Position numbers and translations under genes: made by a program. Shown piece by piece: positions 1 to 7,788 of a stretch of DNA of 30,189 nucleotides. Position 1 is the stretch's first letter, and each line of letters begins with the position of its first letter. Source of the DNA: CAWEEP01 sp963808125 (GTDB taxonomy: Bacteria; Chloroflexota; Dormibacteria; Aeolococcales; Aeolococcaceae); NCBI GenBank assembly GCA_963808125.1, contig CAWEEP010000010.1, positions 1 to 30,189 on the forward strand. The letters run 5' to 3'. The notes under the pieces were generated by a model. The model was not told the DNA's origin and made no database searches. It saw only the letters and a program-made list of their open reading frames with translations.

Positions 1-385
1 GGCAGAGCTGGCCGTGGAGATCGTCGGCCGCCTGGACCCCGGTCAGGACCAGGTCCGCTCCCAGCTCGCTGATGACGGGCGCCAGGGCCGCGGCCACCCG
101 GGGGGCATCCGTCCGGCCCTCCGGGGTGGGCACCACGATTGCCTGGTCGGCCCCGCGGGCAAGGGCGGCGAAGAGCACCTGGTCGATGCCGGTGGACGCG
201 ACGGCGAGGACGGTGACCTCGGCCCCGACCGCCTCCTTGAGGAGCATCGCCTGCTCCAGAGCGTGACCGTCGAATTCGTTCACCGTCCAGCGCACCAGGT
301 CGGGGTCGATCGCCGTGCCCCGGGCGTCCACCTCGACGTCCTCGACGAGGTCCGGGACCTGCTTCATGATCACCGCGATGCGCAA
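1..385 (-). CDS. etfB: Electron transfer flavoprotein beta subunit, N-terminal part
   Basis: The first 128 residues of an ETF beta subunit (EtfB/FixA) are visible on the minus strand; the 3' end lies outside the window. Read from position 385 it opens with RIAVIMKQVPD, continues with VNEFDGHALEQAMLLKEA and AALARGADQAIVV, and reaches TGVQAADDLHGQ. These match the family's N-terminal KQVPD strand, the conserved VNEFD(E)xALEEAL helix, the GADxAI(L)V segment and the GxQAxDxxxGQ AMP-binding signature. The start chosen is TTG at 385, because AGGAG lies about 7 bases upstream and no ATG/GTG is in frame there. EtfB pairs with EtfA to carry electrons in the cytoplasm between flavin dehydrogenases and an acceptor; etfA is not visible and would lie further to the left. 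It is divergent from the aminotransferase gene and close to Hdr-like genes, so a shared electron pathway is possible (inference). Confidence 0.85.
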   Translation of the reverse strand, partial: MRIAVIMKQVPDLVEDVEVDARGTAIDPDLVRWTVNEFDGHALEQAMLLKEAVGAEVTVLAVASTGIDQVLFAALARGADQAIVVPTPEGRTDAPRVAAALAPVISELGADLVLTGVQAADDLHGQLC

Positions 386-501
386 CGGGGGGCTCCTGGG
401 GTCATCTCGCCGCGCGGCGTGGCGCCGAGGCCGCCGGCGGGGCGGTGCCGCGAGCGTGCTGGGCCACTCGACCGCCCGGGGCGGAATGTCTACTGATGCG
501 G

Positions 502-510
502 TATAGTATG
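502..510. promoter_or_regulatory. Symmetric -10-like element in the etfB/aminotransferase divergent spacer
   Basis: The 223-bp spacer between the divergent etfB and aminotransferase genes contains TATAGTATG, an AT-rich island in very GC-rich DNA. The plus strand offers TATAGT or TAGTAT as a -10 hexamer; the minus strand offers TACTAT. No convincing -35 is visible. Almost the same word occurs in the other divergent spacer of this locus at 2,749-2,759, which argues for a shared promoter or operator. Nothing else is recognisable between 386 and 608. Confidence 0.4.
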
Positions 511-608
511 GCAGCATGAGGTGGTTGCCGGCCCATGCCGTTCCCACGGCGCGGCGGCGTCCCTCGTGACGCATCGCCGGCCGCACGTCGCGTGAATCTG
601 GCGGCGAC

Positions 609-2080
609 GTGACCACCCTCCCCCTTCGCGTGCCCGGTGGCGCGCCCACCGCCACCGCCGCGCCGGAGCGCGGGGCAGCGGCGACGGCGCGGCCCGCCCT
701 GCTGGGCGACGGCGTCGAGGTCCCGCTGGTCACCGGCGGGCGCGCGCGCTACATCAACCTCGACTACGCGGCGAGCACGCCGCCGCTCACCGAGGTGGTG
801 GACGCTCTCGGGGAGTTCCTGCCCTACTACAGCAGCATCCACCGCGGCACCGGCTTCAAGTCCCAGCTGGCGACCGCAGCGTTCGAGGGCGCGCGCGAGG
901 CCATTCACGGTTTCTTCGGCGCGCGGTCCGACGACGTCGTCATCTTCACCCGCAACACCACGGAGTCCATCAACCTGCTCGCCGGTTCGTTGCCCGGCGG
1001 GACGTCGATCGTCACCTTCGCCTCCGAGCACCATGCCAACCTCCTGCCCTGGCGGCGGGACACGCTCAAGGTCACGCATCTGGCGGTGCCCCGCAGCGCT
1101 GAGGATGCTGTCGCGGCGCTGGCCCGCCACCTCGATGTCGCTGGCACCGACCTCGTCGCCGTCACCGGGGCCTCCAATGTGACCGGCGAACTCTGGCCGG
1201 TGCGCGAGTTGACCGAGGTGGCTCACGCGCACGGTGCCCGCGTGCTGCTCGACGCGGCGCAGCTGGCACCGCACTTCCCGGTCAGCATCCGTGACCTGGG
1301 TGTCGACTACATGGCGGCTTCCGGGCACAAGATGTATGCGCCGTTCGGTGTCGGTGTGCTCATCGGGCGTCCCGACTGGCTGGAGCGTTCCGCCCCGTTC
1401 CTGCGCGGTGGCGGGGCCGTCGAGTTCGTCACCGCCGGGACGTCCTCTGGACGGATCTGCCCGACCGCCAGGAGGCCGGTTCGCCGAACGTCACGGGTGC
1501 CGTGGCACTGGGCGCGGCCGTGCGGGTTCTGGGCGACTATGGCATGAACCGGGTGGCCGGCGAGGAGCTGGCGCTTGGCGGCTATGCCCGGGGACGGCTG
1601 GGGGAGATCCCCGGCCTCGAGCTCTACCGATCGTGGGACGGCGACACTGCCCGCATCGGCGTCGCCACCTTCAACCTTCGCGGCTTCCAGCACAGCCAGC
1701 TCGCCGTCATCCTCGGTGCCGAGTTCGGCATCGGTGTTCGCAACGGCTGCTTCTGCGCCCATCCGCTGATGGTGGACCTGCTGCATGTCGACCCCGCGGA
1801 GGCGGAGTTGGTGCGCTGCCGGCTGATCGCCGGCGACCGGCGCAGCGTCCCGGGTGCGGTGCGGATGAGCATGGGCCTGGGCACGACGCGGGGGGATGTG
1901 GATCGCCTCGTCGAGGCGATCACCCAGATCATCTCCAGGGGTCCGCGATGGACCTACGACGTGAGCCCCGTGACCGGCGAGTACGCCCCGCGACCCGACC
2001 CGCGCGTGTGGCCGGAACTCGCCGTCCCGCTGACCCGCCCCGCGTTGTGGGGGCGGGCCACGGTGTCCGGGACCGAATGA
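609..2080 (+). CDS. Class V PLP-dependent aminotransferase, cysteine-desulfurase-like (frameshifted)
   Basis: A SufS/NifS-fold enzyme of about 490 residues in two frames. The first frame has YINLDYAASTPPL, FTRNTTESINLL, VTGASNVTGELWPV and ASGHKMYAPFGVGVL; K241 in SGHKM is the expected PLP lysine. The second frame has WTDLPDRQEAGSPNVTGAVA, the substrate-loop NGCFCAHP (cysteines near residues 381 and 383) and a normal C-terminus. The frames join if one G is added to the GGG run at 1,437-1,439, so a homopolymer deletion, probably sequencing error, is the likely cause. Start is GTG 609; an in-frame stop at about 567-569 limits upstream choices. Family members release sulfur or selenium from cysteine or related substrates. 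Neighbouring DsrE and Hdr-like genes suggest sulfur supply or trafficking (inference); the exact substrate cannot be read from sequence. Confidence 0.8.
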
Positions 2081-2083
2081 GCT

Positions 2084-2099
2084 GTCCAGCGCGCCGGAC
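2084..2099. terminator. Possible hairpin between convergent genes
   Basis: The 35-bp gap between the convergent aminotransferase and DsrE2-type genes holds an imperfect dyad, GTCC-AGCGCGCC-GGAC, that could fold into a short GC-rich stem and serve both strands. There is no T-run, so this is a weak call. Confidence 0.25.
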
Positions 2100-2115
2100 T
2101 TCCCGCCCGGGCGCC

Positions 2116-2680
2116 TCAGATGAAGAGCGAGATGTCCGAAGTCGGCGGCCCAGTCGAGGAATGTCGCTGCGCCGCATGGGGCCTCGGCACCCTTCAGGAA
2201 GTCGGTCGGCTTGTAACCGAAGACGTCCATGGTCATGGAGCAGGGGATGAGCCGCACGCCGCCGTCGACGGCCGCCTCGAGCAGATCGTCGATGGTGGCG
2301 ATGCCGTGCGACTTGAACATCGACTTCATGATCGTCGAGCCGAGCGCGGTCATGCCGGGGATGGCGCCCACGAGATTGGGGACGGGCATGGGCATGGCGG
2401 GATTGCCGAGGGGCGCGACCTGCAGCTTGGCGTGCTTCTTCTGATGAATGATGTTCAGGCCGTAGAAGGTGAAGAAGATGCCGGCCTCCCAACCCAGCGC
2501 CGCCGCGGTGGTGGCCAGGATGAGTGGTGGGTAGGCCATGTCGAGCGTGCCCTTGCTGGAGATCAGCGCGATCTTCTTGGGCCGCTCTGCCTCCTTCTGA
2601 GCCTTCTCGGCGAGGTAGGCGTCGACGGCCTGCCGGACGCGCTCCTCTATCTCCGTGTCAGCGGCCACCTTGGTCGGCAT
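2116..2680 (-). CDS. DsrE2-type (DsrE/DsrF/DrsH-like) sulfur-relay family protein
   Basis: A ~187-residue protein. After a charged N-terminal helix (about residues 1-40, EERVRQAVDAYLAEKAQKEA) it shows KKIALISSKGTLDMAYPPLI, GIFFTFYGLNII, a glycine/methionine-rich PMPVPNLVGAIPGMTALG segment, and the family cysteine region IPCSMTMDVFGYKPTDFL. These are the landmarks of the DsrE2 peroxiredoxin-like family, often found with sulfur-transfer genes. The start is ATG 2,680, because GGAGG lies 7 bases upstream; ATG 2,686 is too close to it. The C-terminus needs one extra base removed near 2,135 to give the usual DISLFI ending and a TGA at 2,116; the uncorrected frame runs on into a meaningless tail. 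The protein is probably cytoplasmic or membrane-associated; its sulfur-carrier role is inferred from family and neighbours. Confidence 0.75.
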
Positions 2681-2748
2681 CGCCATCCCTCCTCGCCGGC
2701 TTGCGCTCGGAAATCCCGGGACGCTGGACCGGCGACATGCACATGTGA

Positions 2749-2759
2749 GCATAGTATGC
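2749..2759. promoter_or_regulatory. Palindromic GCATAGTATGC in the dsrE2/dsrE divergent spacer
   Basis: The 134-bp spacer between the two divergent DsrE-family genes contains GCATAGTATGC, a perfect 11-bp dyad around a central G. It presents TAGTAT on the plus strand and TACTAT on the minus strand, both acceptable -10 hexamers, 56 and 69 bases from the two start codons. It shares ATAGTATG with the element at 502-510. No -35 is evident, so it may be a bidirectional promoter core or an operator. Confidence 0.4.
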
Positions 2760-2814
2760 GTCCCGCCGTCAACGCCATGACTCGGGATCGGTCGGTGCTT
2801 CGGTGGAGGCTCCA

Positions 2815-3190
2815 ATGCCCAACACGCTGTTGATCATGATGACGTCGGGACCCGACACACGGCACCGAACTCGGCACGCCGTTCTTTCAGGCGATGGCCG
2901 CGATGGCGCTCGACTACGAGTGTGTGATCGTGACCTTGATCGACGGCACCCTGCTGCTCAAGAAGGGTGTTGCGGAAACGCTGACCGTCAAGGACGGCGA
3001 GGACAAGACCGTGCTCGACTTCATACGCCAGGCGAAGGCGGCCGGAGCGTCACTGTATGTGTGTCCAGCCTCGCTGTCGCTGCACGACCTGAGCATGGAC
3101 GACCTGATCCCGGAGGTCGACGGCGCCATGGGCGCGGCGCGGTACACCGAGATGGCGCTCTCCGACGAGTGCCGAGTGTTCTGCTACTGA
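2815..3190 (+). CDS. DsrE-like sulfurtransferase family protein (frameshifted)
   Basis: A ~124-residue DsrE-fold protein. It starts with MPNTLLIMMTSGPDT, shifts frame, and continues as GTPFFQAMAAMALDYECVIV, DGTLLLKKGVAETL, FIRQAKAAGASLYVCPASL and a cysteine-rich end, CRVFCY. DsrE-family proteins carry persulfide on conserved cysteines; C in VCPAS and the two C-terminal cysteines are candidates. GGAGG just upstream supports ATG 2,815. The two parts join if one base is removed near 2,855-2,865, probably sequencing error. The gene lies 34 bp ahead of the HdrB-like gene, so it probably opens that operon. DsrE proteins are regular companions of sHdr clusters, where they deliver sulfur. Confidence 0.7.
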
Positions 3191-3224
3191 TGCGTCGCCT
3201 TCACGGTCGCACAGGAAACGTCCC

Positions 3225-4424
3225 ATGAGCGGCACCGTGACGCCGTCGGCGCCGATTCCCGCCGGGAGGACATTCACGCGGGACCCGGCGAATGCCCCCA
3301 GCGAGGATCTTCGCGAGGCCGTCTTCGAACTGGAGCGCCAGGGGGAGTGGATCGTCCAGCGCGTGCCCGAGCCGTTTGTCGAGCTGGAGACGAAATACGG
3401 GCGCATCAAGAAGATCCCGGTGCAGCACACCTGGCACCACAAGAGCTGCGGCCAGTGCGGCCATCTGCCGGGGTACTCGACCTCGATCTTCTGGTTGCAC
3501 CGGGCCCTCGGTCTGGACTACGAGGACCCGCGAGACCAGACGTCGTGCACGGCGTGGAACTACTACGCCTCGGCGACCTCCAACGCGGCCGCCCAGGCGG
3601 CGGTGGCGCTGCGCAACTTCGCCGCCGCGCACGAGACCGGCTATTACCCGCTGATCCATTGCGGCACCAGTTATGGTCACTACAAGGAGGTCCGCGAGCA
3701 GCTCGTCCACAGCCCCGAGCTGCGCCACCAGGTGCGGGACATCCTCGCCCGCCTCGGTAGGCAGATGGTCATCCCCGAGGAGATCGTGCACTACAGCGAG
3801 TGGGTGCACGCCCTGCGCGACGAATTCGCCAAGCGGCGCGTCTTCGACGTCTCCGCCATCACTGCCACGGTGCATCCCGCCTGCCACTACTACAAGCTGG
3901 TGGCTGAGGACGCCATCTACGACGCCGACCTCTACGGCGGCCAGCGCACCGCTGTCGTGTCGGCGGTCGTCCAGGCCATGGGCGCCACTGTGGCCGACTA
4001 CTCGACGTGGTTCGACTGCTGCGGCTTCGGCTTCCGGCACATCATGCTGCAGCGCGACTTCACCCGCTCCTTTGCCACGCTGCGCAAGATCGAGGTGATG
4101 CGCAACGAGGCCAATCCCGACGTCGTCCTGACCCATGACACCGGCTGCGTCACGACGCTGGACAAGAGCCAGTTCGTGGCTCGCGCCAAGGGCTTCAAGG
4201 TGGGCATCCCGGTGATGTCCGAGGCCCAGTTCGTGGCCCTCACCATGGGGGCGCACCCCTACCGGGTCTGCCAGCTGCACTGGCACGCCGTGGACTACCG
4301 GCCGCTGCTGACCAAGATGGGCATCGACTGGGAGGCGCGCTGGGCGGAGTTCGAGGACGACCTGCGGCGCATCAGGAGCGGCGAGATCGAGCACGTGACG
4401 TGGGAGGGGACGGATGTCGGCTGA
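3225..4424 (+). CDS. HdrB-like subunit (sHdrB1 type), two CCG-like domains
   Basis: A 399-residue protein of the heterodisulfide reductase B family. An N-terminal ~60-residue extension precedes a first cysteine-rich domain, HKSCGQCGHLPGYSTS ... DQTSCTAWNYY ... IHCGTSYGHYKEV, laid out like GCxxxxxxxxYxxS / CCGA / CxxCxxxxK. A second domain has VHPACHYYKL, WFDCCGFGFRH and HDTGCVTTLDKSQF. Canonical HdrB coordinates non-cubane [4Fe-4S] clusters through such motifs; here several cysteines are replaced (SCTAW for CCGA, DTGC for CxxC), as expected of sulfur-oxidation variants (inference). ATG 3,225 follows AGGAAA. It overlaps the HdrA-like gene by 11 bp, so translation is probably coupled. Likely a cytoplasmic complex subunit. 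Confidence 0.8.
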   Translation: MSGTVTPSAPIPAGRTFTRDPANAPSEDLREAVFELERQGEWIVQRVPEPFVELETKYGRIKKIPVQHTWHHKSCGQCGHLPGYSTSIFWLHRALGLDYEDPRDQTSCTAWNYYASATSNAAAQAAVALRNFAAAHETGYYPLIHCGTSYGHYKEVREQLVHSPELRHQVRDILARLGRQMVIPEEIVHYSEWVHALRDEFAKRRVFDVSAITATVHPACHYYKLVAEDAIYDADLYGGQRTAVVSAVVQAMGATVADYSTWFDCCGFGFRHIMLQRDFTRSFATLRKIEVMRNEANPDVVLTHDTGCVTTLDKSQFVARAKGFKVGIPVMSEAQFVALTMGAHPYRVCQLHWHAVDYRPLLTKMGIDWEARWAEFEDDLRRIRSGEIEHVTWEGTDVG

Positions 4425-5484
4425 CACGATTCTGGTCGTCGGCGGCGGTCCCGCGGGGTTGGAGGCCGCCCGGGCCGCGGCCGCCCTGGGCTGCCGGGTG
4501 GTTCTCGTCGAACAGCGGGACCGACTGGGCGGCACGCCCGACGCGGCCGGCTTCTCCGCCTTCGCCCTCGACCACCGCCCCGTCCAGGTGGTGCTGGATG
4601 CGGCCCGCCAGGTGGTGCTCGAGCATCCCCTGATCTCGGTGCGCCTGGGGTCGGCGGCGAGCGCCTTCGAAGGGGAGGTGGGCGCGTTCCAGGTGACGCT
4701 GCGCGACGCGGGTGGCGCGACCACGAAGGTGGAGTGCGGCGCCGTCATCATCGCCACCGGCTTCGACCACTTCGATCCCGGCCGGGAGACGCAGGCCTAC
4801 GGCTACTACGAGTACGAGGACGTCATCACCCTGGTCGACGCCGAGCGCATGCTGTCGGCGGGGAAGTTCGTGCGCCCCTCCACCGGGGAGGCGCCGGCGC
4901 AGGTCTGCTTCATCCAGTGCGTCGGCTCGCGCGACCGTCGCATCGGCAACGAATACTGCTCCAAGGTGTGCTGCGCCGTCGCCACCAAGGAGGCCTCGGA
5001 GATCCGGGCGCTGGTGCCGGACTGCCGCGTCTTCATCTTCTACATCGACATGCGCACCTACGGCTTCTGGGAGGAGCGCCTCTACTGGAAGGCCCAGGAG
5101 GAGGACCACGTCAACTTCGTGCGCGGCATCGTCACCGAGGTCACGAGGCGGGGCGATCGCCTGGTGATCAAGGGCGAGGACACGACCATGAACCGGCCCA
5201 TGGAGATCCCCATGGACGTGGTCATCCTCTCCGTGGGCATGGTGCCGTCGGAGGGGACGAAGGCCATCGGCCCGCTGCTCGGCGTGGCCCAGGAGAAGCA
5301 CGGCTTCATCGCCGTGGCGGAGGACGCTCTGGACAGCGTCAGCACCTCGGTTCCCGGCATCTACGTCGCCGGCGCAGCGGCCGGGCCCAAGGACTTGGAC
5401 GACAGCGTCGCCATGGCGGGTGCCGCCGCCGCCAGGGCGGTGGGAGCGCTCCGCCGTGGTGTGCCGGCCTCGCCGCGGGCATGA
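4414..5484 (+). CDS. HdrA-like FAD/iron-sulfur subunit (sHdrA type)
   Basis: A 356-residue flavoprotein of the HdrA family. The N-terminus has the dinucleotide-binding motif ILVVGGGPAGLEAARAAA followed by VVLVEQRDRLGG; the middle has AVIIATGFDHFDPGRETQAY and ITLVDAERML; the iron-sulfur motif CVGSRDRRIGNEYCSKVCC supplies the C-x(n)-C-x3-CC cysteines typical of HdrA. The C-terminus has VVILSVGMVPS and GIYVAGAAAGPKDLDDSVAMAG. No ferredoxin domains are attached, so it is the short form seen in sHdr systems rather than the long methanogen HdrA. GGGAGGGG upstream supports ATG 4,414. It overlaps the next gene by four bases (ATGA). It should sit in a cytoplasmic sHdr-like complex and pass electrons through FAD. 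Confidence 0.85.
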   Translation: MSADTILVVGGGPAGLEAARAAAALGCRVVLVEQRDRLGGTPDAAGFSAFALDHRPVQVVLDAARQVVLEHPLISVRLGSAASAFEGEVGAFQVTLRDAGGATTKVECGAVIIATGFDHFDPGRETQAYGYYEYEDVITLVDAERMLSAGKFVRPSTGEAPAQVCFIQCVGSRDRRIGNEYCSKVCCAVATKEASEIRALVPDCRVFIFYIDMRTYGFWEERLYWKAQEEDHVNFVRGIVTEVTRRGDRLVIKGEDTTMNRPMEIPMDVVILSVGMVPSEGTKAIGPLLGVAQEKHGFIAVAEDALDSVSTSVPGIYVAGAAAGPKDLDDSVAMAGAAAARAVGALRRGVPASPRA

Positions 5485-6224
5485 ACCAGGGCCACGGCCA
5501 GGTGACCGGCCCCGCGGCCGCCACCGAGTTCAGCAGACAGGCTCAGGCACTGATCCTTGAACCCGGGCTGGAGGGCGTCGCCGGTGACCTGCTGGCGAAG
5601 TCCCGGCTCTTCCAGGACGTGCTGGATCGCAGCGTGCTTCGGCAGGTCTCCGCCGAGAGGCTGCGCGGCTGCCTGCGCACCATCTTCGCCGCCCGCAGCC
5701 GCGCCGGCGCGCTGCTCTCGGAGCCTGGCGAGGATGTCTGGCGGTCCGCCCTCTGGGACCTCCTGCATGGAGCGGGACCCGTCGCCGCGCGCGTCGACGC
5801 CTTCGACGGGGCGTTGGCCGGCGTCGACCCGGTCATCCGCCGGGACGTCGCCGGCGAGGCGCTGCATTTCTTCGACCCCCCCCGTCACTGGCTCTGGACG
5901 CGGTGGGTCTGGGACCCGGAGACGGGGACCGGGGCCCTGCCTCTGGCGACCCTGGAGGAGCACGACCTGACGGCGACCTCCGCCGGCCAGAGCTACCTGC
6001 GGGTGGGGGAGGGCATCGCCTTCGTCGAGCGAACGGCCGCGGCGGCGGGCGTCACCCGATTCGGCCCGGCACCCTTCGGGGTCGACGTGTTTTTGGCCGC
6101 CGTCTATGCCGCCCACCTCTATACCGTCACGGGCACGAAGATGAGCCGGGAGTTCACGTCGGTCCTCCCGCCGGCGCCCGAGCTGGTGCGGCGGCTTCTC
6201 GGCGTCCACCGGGTGCAGGCCTGA
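5481..6224 (+). CDS. Uncharacterised protein in the sHdrH position
   Basis: A 247-residue protein with no cysteine cluster, signal peptide or membrane segment. Residues 20-100 look helical (LILEPGLEGVAGDLLAKSR, LRGCLRTIFAARSRAGALL); the centre has FFDPPRHWLWTRWVWDPETG, and the end has SYLRVGEGIAFVERTAAA, GVDVFLAAVYAAHLYTVTG and MSREFTSVLPP. The gene overlaps its neighbours at both ends (ATGA upstream, TGATG downstream), so it belongs to the operon. sHdr clusters carry one hypothetical gene between shdrA and shdrC2B2; the position and the FVERTAAAAG / WxWDPETG character fit that protein. The assignment rests mainly on context; its biochemical role is not known to me. Confidence 0.6.
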   Translation: MNQGHGQVTGPAAATEFSRQAQALILEPGLEGVAGDLLAKSRLFQDVLDRSVLRQVSAERLRGCLRTIFAARSRAGALLSEPGEDVWRSALWDLLHGAGPVAARVDAFDGALAGVDPVIRRDVAGEALHFFDPPRHWLWTRWVWDPETGTGALPLATLEEHDLTATSAGQSYLRVGEGIAFVERTAAAAGVTRFGPAPFGVDVFLAAVYAAHLYTVTGTKMSREFTSVLPPAPELVRRLLGVHRVQA

Positions 6225-7486
6225 TGGGCGACCAGCCGCCCCGGATCGCCGAGGAGAAACAGCTCACCTTCGAGGGGGTGGACATCTCCGGGTCGTGGAA
6301 CCGGATGTTCGAGCAGAGGGTCATCTGGGACTACGACGTCGGCGCTCTCGACCGCGTCCGGGAGATCGCCGGCGCCGAGTCGCTGGGGTACTGCTTCCAG
6401 TGCGGCGGCTGCACCCCCGTCTGCCCGGTGGACCATGTGGGCGACTACAGCCCGCGCAAGATCTACCGGCGCACCCAGCTGGGCGCCGACCTCCTCAGCA
6501 GCCCGGACCTGTGGCTCTGCACCACCTGCGGCAACTGCCTGCGTGTCTGCCCCAAGCAGGTCGACATGCTCCAGATCATGCCGGCGCTGCGCGAGCAGGC
6601 CGTGGCCCAGGGCAGTGTCCCTGCGGAGCTGCAGACCGCCCTGGAGAACACCTTCCGCTACGGTAACCCGCTTGGCGAGCCGGCCCGCCGCCGGGCCGAC
6701 TGGGTGGCCGAGGCGGGCGTGCCGGTGACGGTGCTGAGCCGCGAGCCCCGCCCCGTCGACGTCCTCGTCTTCGTGGAGTGCTACTGGTCCTATCACCCCC
6801 GTGGCCGGGACGCCGCCCGCGCCTTCGCCCGCGTCATGGCGGCGCTGGGAGTCGACTGGGGGATCCTCGGCGAGGAGGAGAGATGCGCCTGCGACAGCCA
6901 GCGCATGGCGGGCGAGCGGGGCCTCTTCGAGGCCGTGGCGGAGCAGAACATCAGGACCCTCGGACGCCATCCCTTCACCCGCCTGGTCACCCCCGACCCC
7001 CATGCCTACAACGCCTTGCGCAACCAGTACCCGAAGCTCGGGGCCGGCTACGACGTCAGCCACTACACCCAGTTCCTGGCCCCGCTGCTCGGAGGGCTGA
7101 CCTGGAAGCGGGAGCTTCCCTACCGGGTGACCTTCCACGACCCCTGCTACCTGGGCCGCCACAACGGCGAGTACGACGCCCCGAGGGAGATGATCCGCCA
7201 GATTCCCGGCCTGGAGCTTGTGGAGATGCGCCGCTGCCGGGAGAACGCCTACTGCTGCGGCGGCGGCGGCGGCGGGATGTGGCTCGACGGCTTCGCCCGT
7301 GACCACATGACCGAGCGCCTCAGCGAGCGACGGGTGCGCGAGGCGGTGGAGACGGGCGCCGAGATGCTGGCCGTCTGCTGCCCGTACGAGGTCTCCCGAT
7401 TCGAGGACGCCGTGAAGTCGACCGGCAACGAGGGACGGCTCCGGGTCCGCGACGTCATCGAACTGGTCGACGAGGCCCTGCGCTAG
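6224..7486 (+). CDS. Fused HdrC-HdrB-like iron-sulfur oxidoreductase
   Basis: A 420-residue HdrD/GlcF-like protein. Residues ~50-120 are an HdrC domain with two [4Fe-4S] motifs, CFQCGGCTPVCP and CTTCGNCLRVCP. Two CCG-type regions follow: VFVECYWSYHPRGRDAARAF with CACDSQRM, then FHDPCYLGRHNGEYDAPREM, AYCCGGGGGGMW and VCCPYEVSRFED. The first CCG region lacks several cysteines (TPDPHAY in place of CxxC), and the last motif is CCPYE, so perhaps one complete non-cubane site remains. The start codon overlaps the previous stop (TGATG). In sHdr systems C2 and B2 are normally separate consecutive genes; here they form one chain. It should pass electrons between substrate-linked thiol chemistry and the HdrA-like flavin. 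It ends the operon and overlaps a convergent small ORF by about 30 bp. Confidence 0.8.
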   Translation: MGDQPPRIAEEKQLTFEGVDISGSWNRMFEQRVIWDYDVGALDRVREIAGAESLGYCFQCGGCTPVCPVDHVGDYSPRKIYRRTQLGADLLSSPDLWLCTTCGNCLRVCPKQVDMLQIMPALREQAVAQGSVPAELQTALENTFRYGNPLGEPARRRADWVAEAGVPVTVLSREPRPVDVLVFVECYWSYHPRGRDAARAFARVMAALGVDWGILGEEERCACDSQRMAGERGLFEAVAEQNIRTLGRHPFTRLVTPDPHAYNALRNQYPKLGAGYDVSHYTQFLAPLLGGLTWKRELPYRVTFHDPCYLGRHNGEYDAPREMIRQIPGLELVEMRRCRENAYCCGGGGGGMWLDGFARDHMTERLSERRVREAVETGAEMLAVCCPYEVSRFEDAVKSTGNEGRLRVRDVIELVDEALR

Positions 7487-7778
7487 GCGGGCGTTGGACG
7501 ACGGCGGCCGGCGCCTGGGCGAGATCCTGCAGGGAGGCGGCGATGTGCCAGCTGTCGCGCGCCTCGTCGAGGAGGTGCCCGCGCCTCCGATCCGGCTGGC
7601 CGGGCTTGAGGTTGACGCCGTAGACTAGGACGCGGTCGTCGGACCCATGGCGGACGGTGATGGTCTGGGTGCAGTTGATGTCGCGGGCTCGGCTGGTGGC
7701 GATGATGGGCCACAGCGCCGGGTCGATGCGCACCGGCGGCCGGCGTGTGAGGGTGACGGTGAGGTAGGCATCAGGCAC
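7455..7778 (-). CDS. Hypothetical protein, last gene of the pilus-type operon
   Basis: A ~107-residue ORF not assigned to any family. It starts at GTG 7,778 with a near-perfect AGGAGG six bases upstream, and that ribosome site is the main evidence. The first ~75 residues have ordinary composition (AYLTVTLTRRPPVRIDPALW, ARDINCTQTITVRHGSDDRV, VYGVNLKPGQPDRRRGHLLD); the tail is Ala/Pro-rich. Its 3' end overlaps the convergent HdrC-B-like gene by 32 bp, so the true stop may be earlier if an indel is present. The start lies 10 bp from the stop of the 44-residue membrane protein, so the two are probably cotranscribed. No signal peptide or membrane segment is visible. Confidence 0.5.
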   Translation of the reverse strand: MPDAYLTVTLTRRPPVRIDPALWPIIATSRARDINCTQTITVRHGSDDRVLVYGVNLKPGQPDRRRGHLLDEARDSWHIAASLQDLAQAPAAVVQRPPSAGPRRPVR

Positions 7779-7788
7779 GTGGATCCTC

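Noticed and set aside
402..1328. 308-residue minus-strand ORF opposite the aminotransferase
   Set aside because: Composition is Arg/Gly/Val/Ala typical of an antisense shadow; the plus strand has clear PLP-enzyme motifs.
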